Assembly (NCBI GenBank): GCA_035506295.1
Contig: DATJPR010000172.1
Coordinates: 1 to 6,558, forward strand
Direction of reading: 5' to 3'
DNA length: 6,558 bases
DNA from: DATJPR01 sp035506295
Lineage (GTDB): Bacteria > Bacteroidota > Ignavibacteria > UBA10030 > UBA6906
In this document: piece after piece, positions 1-5,580 of the stretch
How positions within the stretch are numbered: the stretch's first letter is position 1
Layout of the letters: each line of letters starts with the position of its first letter
Program-made: the position numbers and the translations under genes
Notes under the pieces: generated by a model
What the model was told of the DNA's origin: nothing
Seen by the model: the letters and a program-made list of their open reading frames with translations, nothing else
Databases searched by the model: none

Positions 1-157
1 GCTTCGCGGACTCCGGTATCCCTTGCAGCAAGCGACGATCAAACGCGGCGATGTTGCAGTGAGCAACACGGTTCTTTCTTCACCGTTCAGTGTTCGCGCC
101 AAATCCGGTGACATGCTGGTGCTCATCCTTCATGAACAGGGCCGTCGCATTTCGTAG
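1..157 (+). CDS. thiN: Thiamine pyrophosphokinase, C-terminal part (5' end outside window)
   Basis: An open frame enters from the left edge (first full codon at base 2) and stops at TAG 155-157, giving 51 residues. Thiamine pyrophosphokinase transfers pyrophosphate from ATP to thiamine in the cytoplasm, making the cofactor thiamine diphosphate. The visible part fits the C-terminal thiamine-binding beta domain of the family: it begins LRGLRYPLQQATIKRG, continues with VSNTVLSS, and ends with a hydrophobic strand in the form SGDMLVLIL. The G-L-x-Y-P-L start, the S-N pair and the G-x-L-L-V-I-like end are the family pattern. The N-terminal catalytic domain lies outside the window, so completeness and the start cannot be judged. 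The symporter gene starts 26 bases downstream on the same strand, so the two are probably co-transcribed. The call rests on motif recognition over a short fragment. Confidence 0.72.
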   Translation, partial: LRGLRYPLQQATIKRGDVAVSNTVLSSPFSVRAKSGDMLVLILHEQGRRIS

Positions 158-183
158 ACGGTCGAGAGCTTAAGAGACAACGG

Positions 184-1599
184 ATGCAGTTCTCCTTCAG
201 CTATGTTGACGAAGCAATCATCGGCTTGTATTTCGGCGGGGTGCTTGCCGTGGGGTTCCTAACCGCGCGGAAGCAAGGGAAGGAAACGGTCGAGTATCTC
301 CTGGCGGGCCGCTCACTCACAACGCCCATCTTCGTCATGACGCTTGTGTCGTCATGGTACGGCGGGATTCTTGGCGTGGGCGAATTCTCCTATCGCTATG
401 GCATCTCGAACTGGGTGGTTCAGGGCGCGCCATACTATGTGTTCGCGTTCGTCTTCGCTTTCCTTCTTGCTGGAAGGATCCGGAAGACCGATTTCGCAAC
501 CATTCCCGACAAGCTCCACGCATCCTACGGCAAGCCGACCGCGGTCCTCGGTGCGGTGCTGACATTCTTCCTCATGACGCCGGCGCCGTACATCCTCATG
601 ACGGCCGTCCTTCTCGAGCTTCTCACGGGGTGGGGCTATCTTGTCTGCGTTGTGGTGGGGACACTTGCGTCGACGATCTATCTCTATTCCGGTGGATTTC
701 GTTCCGACGTGAACACGAATATCCTCGAATTCATCCTGATGTTCGCCTGTTTCGCGGTGATCCTCCCGTTTTCGTACGACAAGCTTGGCGGCTTCGACTT
801 CATCCGCACGCATGTGCCGCCGCTGCATTTGACCTGGAACGGCGGGAATTCGATTCAGTTCGTGGTTGTCTGGTTCTTCATCGCGCTCTGGACGCTTGTA
901 GATCCGTCATTTCATCAGCGGTGCTATGCCGCGAAGACTCCGGAAGTGGCGAAGCGCGGGATCCTCTGGTCGATCCTCTTCTGGTTCATCTTCGACGCCA
1001 TGACTGCCACCGCGGGGCTGTACGCTCGAGCGGCGATTCCCGACCTTCAGCAGCCGGTGATGGCTTACCCCGCTCTGGCGGAGCTGGTGCTGCCGCCAAT
1101 CGCCAAAGGTCTCTTTTACGTGGGAATGTTCGCGACGATCATGTCGACGTTGAACACGCTCATGTTCGTTTCGGCGACAACGCTCGGTCGCGATATTGTC
1201 TGGAGGTTGAACGATCAACGGGGAAACGACGTCGGCTGGACGAAGGCCGGACTTCTCGTTGCTGGCGTACTCTCAATCGGTCTTTCCCTGGCGATCCCGT
1301 CGGTCATCAAGCTCTGGTACACGATCGGCACCGTAATAATTCCTGGACTCCTGCTGCCGCTCGTAATGTCATACTTCCCCCGCTTGACGGTCGGCCCGCG
1401 GTACGCGTTTGTCGCGATGATGATGGGTTGGCTTGTATCGCTGACGTGGCTTGTTGCCGGTTGGTCTCAACAAATTGGCGCGGAGAATTACCCGTTGGGC
1501 GTGGAGCCGATGTACCCGGGGCTCATTGCATCGATCGCCGTGTGGACTGCCGGGAAGGCGGGAGGGCAACGAGAATATGCAGGAGGGAGCAAACAGTAA
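184..1599 (+). CDS. Sodium:solute symporter family (SSS) permease, substrate unknown
   Basis: A 471-residue, strongly hydrophobic inner-membrane protein of the sodium:solute symporter family (LeuT fold), which couples Na+ entry to uptake of a small solute. The length and about a dozen membrane segments are normal for the family. Family marks are visible in order: the first helix (about 10-27) followed by EYLLAGRSL (37-45); SSWYGGILGVGEFSY in helix 2 (56-70); SGGFRSDVNTNILEFILMF (169-187); the loop HQRCYAAK (244-251) followed by EVAKRG; and MSTLNTL (320-326). The Ser321-Thr322 pair aligns with the helix-8 residues that bind sodium in vSGLT-type proteins. The ATG at 184 is chosen because it places the first helix at the usual distance from the N-terminus; only a weak Shine-Dalgarno sequence precedes it. 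The substrate cannot be read from the sequence. Its place just after a thiamine pyrophosphokinase makes thiamine or a precursor a reasonable guess, and other solutes remain possible. Confidence 0.93.
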   Translation: MQFSFSYVDEAIIGLYFGGVLAVGFLTARKQGKETVEYLLAGRSLTTPIFVMTLVSSWYGGILGVGEFSYRYGISNWVVQGAPYYVFAFVFAFLLAGRIRKTDFATIPDKLHASYGKPTAVLGAVLTFFLMTPAPYILMTAVLLELLTGWGYLVCVVVGTLASTIYLYSGGFRSDVNTNILEFILMFACFAVILPFSYDKLGGFDFIRTHVPPLHLTWNGGNSIQFVVVWFFIALWTLVDPSFHQRCYAAKTPEVAKRGILWSILFWFIFDAMTATAGLYARAAIPDLQQPVMAYPALAELVLPPIAKGLFYVGMFATIMSTLNTLMFVSATTLGRDIVWRLNDQRGNDVGWTKAGLLVAGVLSIGLSLAIPSVIKLWYTIGTVIIPGLLLPLVMSYFPRLTVGPRYAFVAMMMGWLVSLTWLVAGWSQQIGAENYPLGVEPMYPGLIASIAVWTAGKAGGQREYAGGSKQ

Positions 1600-1620
1600 T
1601 CAGGCTGGGGTCGTACTATG

Positions 1621-1648
1621 AGTAGGAAGTAAGAAGTCAGATGTAGGA
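1621..1648. repeat. Degenerate 7-base tandem repeat, four units
   Basis: Four adjacent heptamers read AGTAGGA, AGTAAGA, AGTCAGA and TGTAGGA, and a fifth, more decayed unit (AGAAAAC) may follow. The consensus is about AGTARGA. The array starts 21 bases after the symporter stop codon, in the convergent gap with the response regulator, and does not lie in a recognisable gene. A period of 7 is not a coding period. The repeat resembles the short heptameric tandem repeats known from intergenic DNA of some bacteria such as cyanobacteria; its function is unknown. Confidence 0.7.
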
Positions 1649-1679
1649 AGAAAACGGTGGCGGGCAATGTCGCCTGCTG

Positions 1680-1727
1680 TCCCCTGTTCTCCCCCTCTCT
1701 CCCGCTCCCGCACTCCCGCGCTCTCCC
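1680..1727. repeat. C/T-rich low-complexity tract with CTCCCG-like units
   Basis: Almost all bases are C or T on the plus strand, with irregular units of 6 to 9 bases: CTCCCG, CTCCCGCA, CTCCCGCG, CTCTCCCTC. It directly abuts the stop codon of the response regulator, which lies on the minus strand, so on that transcript it is the start of the 3' untranslated region and is G/A-rich. No clear hairpin with a T run is present, so I do not call it a terminator. Confidence 0.5.
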
Positions 1728-3092
1728 TCAGACCTTCATCTGGTATTGCTGAATCTTCGTATACAGCGTCTTCAGACTGATGCCCAGCACCTTCGCCGTC
1801 TCCGCTTTTGCGCCGCGAAAACTTCTCAGCACGCCTTCGATGTGGAGCCGCTCGATCTCTTTGAGCGGAATTGCAGTGCCGATCTTGTCGTCGCCGCGCG
1901 ACGATGCGGGCAGCGACATCGGGGCGTTGGGTAGGGAAAGATCCTGTGGTTCGATGACGTGATTCCGGCAAAGAATGGCCGCGCGCTCGATCACGTTCTC
2001 CAGCTCACGAATATTCCCGGGCCAATCATAGCCCATGAGGACCTCCATCGCGGCCGCGGAAATGGAAGTCTCCACTTTGGTCTTCATGCGGCTTCGAAGG
2101 AAGGATGCGACGAGAAGCGGAATGTCCTCACGCCGCTGTCGCAGCGTAGGCAATTCGACCGTGATAACGTTGAGCCGGTAGAGAAGATCCTCGCGGAACT
2201 TCCCTTCACGCACCTGTTCTTTTAGGTTCTTGTTCGTCGCGGAGAGAATTCTGCAGTCGGCGTGCAATGTTGTATTGCCTCCGACGCGCCGGAATTCCCC
2301 CGTCTGTATGAAGCGGAGTATTTTCGGTTGAATGATCTGGCTGATATCGCCGATTTCATCGAGGAAGAGCGTGCCGTTGTTGGCGATTTCGACGATGCCC
2401 TGTTTCATCGCGCGGGCATCAGTGAAGGCCCCTTTTTCGTGGCCGAACAGCTCCGATTCGATGAGCGTGTCGGGAATGGAGGCACAGTTCAACGCAACAA
2501 ATGGCTGGTCCCGCCTCTCGCTGTGTTGATAGATAAAATTTGCGACTAGCTCCTTCCCCGTGCCGCTCGGTCCCTGGATCAGGACCGTCGATTCTGTAGG
2601 AGCGACCTTTGCAGAGATTTCCAGGACCCGGCGGAATGCCTCGCTGTCGCCCACCATTTCATTGCTTCCCTGGAGCTTCTCGATCACTCCCTTCATGACG
2701 GTATTGTCGATCAGCAGCTGCCGGCGTTCCAACGCGCGCTGTATCGATGCCAGGAGTTCGTCATGCGTTGTGGGCTTGGTAATGTAGTCGTATGCCCCCA
2801 TTCTGATGCATTCCACTGCGGTGCGTACGTCGGTAACGCCGGTGAGCATGACGACTTCCACGGAGGGAAAATTCGCTTTGATAAACTTCAACACTTCGCT
2901 GCCGTCGACTTTCGGCATCATCAGGTCGCAGAGCACGACGTCATAAAGCTTTGTCTGTACCGCGTTGATGGCAGAGACGCCGTCGACCGCGGTATCGACA
3001 ATGTACCCTGCCCGGGCAAGGAGGGACGAGAGCATGTAGCGAAAAGCTTCTTCGTCATCAACGACGAGTATTGTTGCGTCCTTCTTCGCCAT
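1728..3092 (-). CDS. Sigma-54-dependent response regulator, NtrC family
   Basis: A 454-residue cytoplasmic transcription activator with the standard three-part build and normal length. The receiver domain (about 6-122) has the acidic pair Asp12-Asp13, phosphoacceptor Asp56 in LCDLMMP, Thr84 and Lys106, so it should be phosphorylated by a histidine kinase. The AAA+ domain (about 145-370) has Walker A GPSGTGKE (174-181), the sigma-54 contact loop as GAFTDA (221-226) instead of GAFTGA, Walker B GTLFLDEIG (240-248), arginines in FREDLLYRLNV and the WPGNIRELENV motif (358-368). A Fis-type helix-turn-helix closes the protein (about 425-450, ETAKVLGISLKTLY). On phosphorylation such proteins remodel RNA polymerase-sigma-54 at target promoters. 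No sensor kinase and no convincing sigma-54 promoter lie in the window, so its partner and targets are unknown. It is convergent with the symporter and divergent from the adenosine deaminase gene. A good sigma-70-like promoter lies upstream at 3146-3174. Confidence 0.96.
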   Translation of the reverse strand: MAKKDATILVVDDEEAFRYMLSSLLARAGYIVDTAVDGVSAINAVQTKLYDVVLCDLMMPKVDGSEVLKFIKANFPSVEVVMLTGVTDVRTAVECIRMGAYDYITKPTTHDELLASIQRALERRQLLIDNTVMKGVIEKLQGSNEMVGDSEAFRRVLEISAKVAPTESTVLIQGPSGTGKELVANFIYQHSERRDQPFVALNCASIPDTLIESELFGHEKGAFTDARAMKQGIVEIANNGTLFLDEIGDISQIIQPKILRFIQTGEFRRVGGNTTLHADCRILSATNKNLKEQVREGKFREDLLYRLNVITVELPTLRQRREDIPLLVASFLRSRMKTKVETSISAAAMEVLMGYDWPGNIRELENVIERAAILCRNHVIEPQDLSLPNAPMSLPASSRGDDKIGTAIPLKEIERLHIEGVLRSFRGAKAETAKVLGISLKTLYTKIQQYQMKV

Positions 3093-3120
3093 ATTTGGCT
3101 CGAGGATGTTGCACCGATTT

Positions 3121-3136
3121 CAGGGTTTAACCCCTG
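3121..3136. promoter_or_regulatory. Imperfect palindrome in the leader of the response regulator gene (possible operator or RNA hairpin)
   Basis: CAGGGTTTAACCCCTG contains CAGGG and CCCTG arms around six bases, and in an overlapping register an exact 11-base palindrome GGGTTTAACCC (3123-3133). It lies between the predicted start of transcription (near 3139) and the ATG at 3092. This is a suitable position for autorepression by a dimeric protein, or for a short leader hairpin. Which protein binds it, if any, cannot be told from the sequence. Confidence 0.35.
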
Positions 3137-3145
3137 TTCGGGCTT

Positions 3146-3174
3146 ATCATAGACAATTGACAGCACAAAGTCAA
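3146..3174 (-). promoter_or_regulatory. Sigma-70-like promoter for the response regulator gene
   Basis: On the minus strand the sequence reads TTGACT (3174-3169), 17 bases, then TATGAT (3151-3146). Each hexamer has five of six bases of the TTGACA / TATAAT consensus and the spacing is optimal. Transcription would start near 3139, giving a leader of about 46 bases before the ATG at 3092. The site was found by eye and has not been tested. Confidence 0.55.
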
Positions 3175-3178
3175 CCGG

Positions 3179-3209
3179 TTTGCTTTTTAGCACGCTTGTT
3201 GTATATTTG
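3179..3209 (+). promoter_or_regulatory. Bacteroidota-type promoter for the adenosine deaminase cluster
   Basis: TTTG (3179-3182), 19 bases, then TATATTTG (3202-3209). This matches the Bacteroidota primary-sigma consensus TTTG-N19-to-21-TAnnTTTG exactly. Transcription would start near 3215-3217, about 75 bases before the ATG at 3293. No ordinary TATAAT box stands at the right distance from the nearby TTGACA at 3157-3162. The element is the best local clue to the taxonomic group. Confidence 0.5.
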
Positions 3210-3292
3210 GCATAATTACAAACCACCCCGTGTCATGATCGGACATCCCTCGGCAAAACGCGGACCGTCTGACACGATTGAAATTCCCCGAC

Positions 3293-4408
3293 ATGAAAAT
3301 CTCCGAAAAAGTTCTCCGCGCCGCGCCCAAAGTCCTGTTGCACGACCATCTTGACGGCGGTCTTCGTCCGTCGACGATCGTTGAGCTCGCGCGCGACAGG
3401 AAATACCGGAAGCTTCCCACAGAAGATGCGACGCAACTCGCAACCTGGTTCCATCGAGGCGCTCAGCGTGGGAGCCTGCCGCTGTATCTCGAAGGATTCG
3501 CACATACGACGGCAGTGATGCAAAGCGTCGAGTCGCTGGAGCGCGTCGCCTACGAGATGATGGAGGACATGTACAACGACGGTGTCGTCTATATCGAGAC
3601 GCGGTTTGCGCCCGTCTTCCACACGGACGGCGGCCTGCACTGGGATGAAGCGGTCAACGCCGTTCTTCTCGGCCTTGAACGGGGGAGGAAGGACTTCGGC
3701 GTTGAGTTCGGACTGATCATCTGCGCTATGCGCAACATGAGCCTCTCCCAGGAAATGGCGGAACTCGCAGTCGATTTTCGGGAACGCGGCGTTGTCGGGT
3801 TCGATCTCGCGGGGGAAGAAGGCGGCTTCCCGCCCAAGAAACATGTCGATGCGTTCCATTACATTCAGAGAGAGAATTTCAATATCACCATCCACGCCGG
3901 CGAAGCGTTCGGGAAGGAAAGCATCTGGCAGGCGATCCAGTGGTGCGGAGCGCACAGGATCGGGCATGCAACCCGGTTGATCGAGGACATCGGGCTGGAC
4001 CCGCACGAGCCGGGGAGAATCGTCAAGATGGGGTACCTCGCCCAGTACATTCTCGACAAGCGCATTCCTCTGGAAATCTGCCTGACGAGCAATGTCGATA
4101 CCGGAGCGGTCAAATCGATTGAAGAACATCCGTTCGGTCTGTATTACCGCTATCGGTTCCGGGTGACGTTGAATACGGACGACAGATTGATGAGCGCCAC
4201 CACGATGACGAATGAATTCAAGATCGCCCATCGCTCATTCGGCCTGAGCCTCGACGATCTCGAGAAGGTGACGATCAATTCGATGAAGAGCGCGTTCATC
4301 CCGTACAACCGTCGGATCAAGATTATCTACGATGTCATCAAACCGGGCTACGCGAAGGTTCGCGCCTCGCGCAGGAGAGTCGAGAAAGGGGAACCGGTCC
4401 GGCGCTGA
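3293..4408 (+). CDS. add: Adenosine deaminase
   Basis: A 371-residue zinc enzyme that hydrolyses adenosine (and deoxyadenosine) to inosine and ammonia in purine salvage or breakdown. All catalytic marks of the family are present, numbered from the ATG at 3293: His17 and His19 in LLHDHLDGG, the loop GFDLAGEEGG (169-178), His201 and Glu204 in the HAGE motif, His225 in HRIGH, and Asp296-Asp297 in LNTDDRLMS. The order and spacing match characterised adenosine deaminases. The HDHLDGGLRP signature and the C-terminal MKSAFIP and VIKPGYAKV stretches resemble the type common in actinobacteria, which favours true adenosine deaminase over aminofutalosine deaminase. The frame also allows TTG at 3278, five codons earlier. 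Neither start has a clear Shine-Dalgarno sequence; ATG is preferred because the conserved region begins soon after it. The SixA-like gene follows after 45 bases and is probably in the same transcript. Confidence 0.93.
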   Translation: MKISEKVLRAAPKVLLHDHLDGGLRPSTIVELARDRKYRKLPTEDATQLATWFHRGAQRGSLPLYLEGFAHTTAVMQSVESLERVAYEMMEDMYNDGVVYIETRFAPVFHTDGGLHWDEAVNAVLLGLERGRKDFGVEFGLIICAMRNMSLSQEMAELAVDFRERGVVGFDLAGEEGGFPPKKHVDAFHYIQRENFNITIHAGEAFGKESIWQAIQWCGAHRIGHATRLIEDIGLDPHEPGRIVKMGYLAQYILDKRIPLEICLTSNVDTGAVKSIEEHPFGLYYRYRFRVTLNTDDRLMSATTMTNEFKIAHRSFGLSLDDLEKVTINSMKSAFIPYNRRIKIIYDVIKPGYAKVRASRRRVEKGEPVRR

Positions 4409-4443
4409 TCCGCGGCGTGCAGACCCCTTCGAGTTCGTCAAAA

Positions 4444-4448
4444 GGGAG
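4444..4448 (+). promoter_or_regulatory. Ribosome binding site deciding the GTG start at 4454
   Basis: GGGAG ends five bases before GTG 4454. It is the only good Shine-Dalgarno match near the start of the SixA-like gene and supports the GTG as the true start. Confidence 0.6.
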
Positions 4449-4453
4449 CAGAC

Positions 4454-5011
4454 GTGTCTGGATTTCAGGGTGATGCGTTGGTGGTCACCATCGTGCGCCA
4501 CGCCGAGGCCGCAAGCATCAGCAGCGGCAAGAACTCGGATGCGGAGCGGCCGCTGACGGCGCGGGGGATGGCGGACGCCCTCGCGATCGGACGGATGATT
4601 TCCCTGCTCGACGATATTCCCTCGCTGGTCATGACCAGTCCCCTTCTGCGCGCGGTACAAACGGGAGGAGCGATCGCGCAGAGCATCAATCCATCGATGA
4701 CTTCATCGGTGAATCCCATCCTGGCTCCCGGCGTGGAGCCGCGGCAGCTTGTCGAAGAATTGGCGGCCCTCCGGCGATCGGGTGTGAAGAGTCTGCTTGC
4801 CGTCGCCCATCAACCCGATGTCGGCGAATTCATAACCTACACGATCACCGGGAGAGGAACTTCTTCGCTCGGGTTGCCGCCTGGCGCTGCGGCCCGCCTC
4901 TCACTCCGGATCTCCGGGGCGCACCCGGAAGGAATTCTGCAGTGGCTGCTTCCCCCTGATGCAGCGCGCGCTTTTGTTTCCATCCAACCAACAACGTCGG
5001 CGAAGCCATGA
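4454..5011 (+). CDS. sixA: SixA-like phosphohistidine phosphatase (histidine phosphatase superfamily)
   Basis: A 185-residue cytoplasmic protein of the histidine phosphatase superfamily, closest in layout to SixA, which removes phosphate from phosphohistidine in signalling proteins. Visible marks: the catalytic RHAE motif in VTIVRHAEAA (Arg15, His16; the phosphate is transferred to this His), ERPLTARGMADA (31-42), TSPLLRAVQT (61-70) with Arg66, and the second active-site histidine His119 in AVAHQPDVGEF. ERPLT-RG after the RHxE motif is typical of SixA. It is somewhat longer than E. coli SixA (about 160 residues), mainly at the C-terminus. The start is GTG, supported by GGGAG five bases upstream. 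The stop codon overlaps the start of the next gene (ATGA, 5008-5011), so translation of the two is probably coupled. Its physiological substrate is unknown; the neighbouring kinase-like protein is a candidate. Confidence 0.86.
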   Translation: MSGFQGDALVVTIVRHAEAASISSGKNSDAERPLTARGMADALAIGRMISLLDDIPSLVMTSPLLRAVQTGGAIAQSINPSMTSSVNPILAPGVEPRQLVEELAALRRSGVKSLLAVAHQPDVGEFITYTITGRGTSSLGLPPGAAARLSLRISGAHPEGILQWLLPPDAARAFVSIQPTTSAKP

Positions 5012-5490
5012 ACCTCCTGACGATCCCCATCGAGAAACCACAGGACATGAACTTCATCCTGGGACACTCGCATTTCATCAAGACGGTGGAAGATCTCTAC
5101 GAGGCAATTGTCCAGACCGCCCCGGCGATGAAATTCGGCCTCGCGTTTTGCGAGGCGTCCGGACCGTGCCTTGTGCGGTGGGCGGGGAATGACAAGCGAT
5201 TGGTCGACCTGGCCTCGAAGAACGCCATGGCGCTGGGAGCAGGGCACTCGTTCATTATTTTCATGGAAAGCGGGTTCCCCATCAATATCCTGAACACGAT
5301 CAAGCAAGTCCCCGAAGTGTGCCGCATCTATTGTGCAACCGCGAATCCGGTTGAAGTCGTGATCGGGGAAACGGACCAGGGCCGGGCGATCCTCGGCGTC
5401 GTGGACGGCGAACGCACGCGGGCAATCGAAGGGGAGGAAGACATTCGCAAGCGCAAAGAGTTTCTGAGAAACATTGGCTACAAAATGTGA
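5008..5490 (+). CDS. Adenosine-specific kinase family protein (Adenosine_kin / DUF355)
   Basis: A 160-residue cytoplasmic protein recognised as a member of the small, highly conserved family named adenosine-specific kinase, found widely in archaea and bacteria. Conserved stretches are SHFIKTVEDLYEA (21-33), KFGLAFCEASG (42-52), NAMALGAGHSFIIF (72-85), FPINILN (90-96), EVCRIYCATANPVEVV (103-118), GRAILGVVDG (125-134) and the C-terminal RNIGYK. The protein covers the whole family length. From memory, the crystal structure of the Pyrobaculum homologue PAE2307 showed adenosine specificity and a stably phosphorylated histidine. Here the conserved histidines are His22 and His80, with His20 also present, and I cannot say which one is equivalent. 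The reaction in bacteria is not established, so the name should be read as a family label. The ATG overlaps the stop of the SixA-like gene by four bases and the two are probably made together. Confidence 0.9.
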   Translation: MNLLTIPIEKPQDMNFILGHSHFIKTVEDLYEAIVQTAPAMKFGLAFCEASGPCLVRWAGNDKRLVDLASKNAMALGAGHSFIIFMESGFPINILNTIKQVPEVCRIYCATANPVEVVIGETDQGRAILGVVDGERTRAIEGEEDIRKRKEFLRNIGYKM

Positions 5491-5500
5491 CGGAATGCAA

Positions 5501-5528
5501 GACACTAACCACTGGTCACTGACCACTT
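5501..5528. repeat. Degenerate 7-base tandem repeat, four units
   Basis: Four adjacent heptamers read GACACTA, ACCACTG, GTCACTG and ACCACTT, with CACT fixed in each. On the opposite strand the units are AGTGGTC, AGTGACC, AGTGGTT and AGTGTC, so they share the 7-base period and the AGT core of the array at 1621-1648. The middle of the array is also an exact inverted repeat, TGGTCACTGACCA (5513-5525). It lies in the 90-base gap between the kinase-family gene and the secreted-protein gene. Confidence 0.65.
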
Positions 5529-5569
5529 GTTCGGGACTTTGAGAATTGAGACGAGTGAACTACAGCTAC

Positions 5570-5574
5570 GGAGG
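5570..5574 (+). promoter_or_regulatory. Strong ribosome binding site deciding the ATG at 5581
   Basis: GGAGG, within GGAGGAGAG (5570-5578), lies six bases before ATG 5581. This fixes the start of the secreted protein there. The frame itself is open further upstream through the repeat array, to a TTG at 5527. Confidence 0.75.
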
Positions 5575-5580
5575 AGAGTC

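Noticed and set aside
354..1625. A 423-codon open frame on the plus strand overlapping the symporter
   Set aside because: Its product is arginine/histidine-rich without membrane segments or motifs, whereas the symporter frame is clearly coding.
1660..1677. Possible terminator hairpin GCGGGC-N6-GCCTGC
   Set aside because: The stem needs a G-U pair, no T run follows on the plus strand, and on the minus strand the stem has an A-C mismatch with only a short, displaced TTTTCTT. Too weak to call.
2246..2256. The 11-mer GAATTCTGCAG occurs three times (2246, 4932, 6444)
   Set aside because: All three copies are inside well-supported genes. Two encode the same common tetrapeptide Gly-Ile-Leu-Gln and the third is read on the other strand, so chance and codon use explain them.
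3096..3114. Possible sigma-54 promoter (TGGCTCG ... TTGCA) on the plus strand
   Set aside because: The GG and GC elements are 12 bases apart instead of 10, and the site lies far upstream of the Bacteroidota-type promoter for the rightward genes.
3157..3162. TTGACA on the plus strand as a classical -35 box for the adenosine deaminase gene
   Set aside because: No TATAAT-like hexamer lies 16-18 bases downstream; the TTTG / TATATTTG pair is a better fit.
3233..4231. A 332-codon open frame on the minus strand, antisense to the adenosine deaminase gene
   Set aside because: The plus strand carries a complete, motif-rich adenosine deaminase over the same bases. The antisense product shows no recognisable domain and is a by-product of GC-rich codon use.
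4837..5526. A 229-codon open frame on the minus strand across the SixA-like and kinase-family genes
   Set aside because: Both plus-strand genes are recognised families. The antisense frame has no domain and starts in the repeat array.
5527..5580. N-terminal extension of the secreted protein to a TTG at 5527
   Set aside because: It would be read through the edge of the repeat array and would bury the signal peptide. The GGAGG six bases before ATG 5581 fixes the start.
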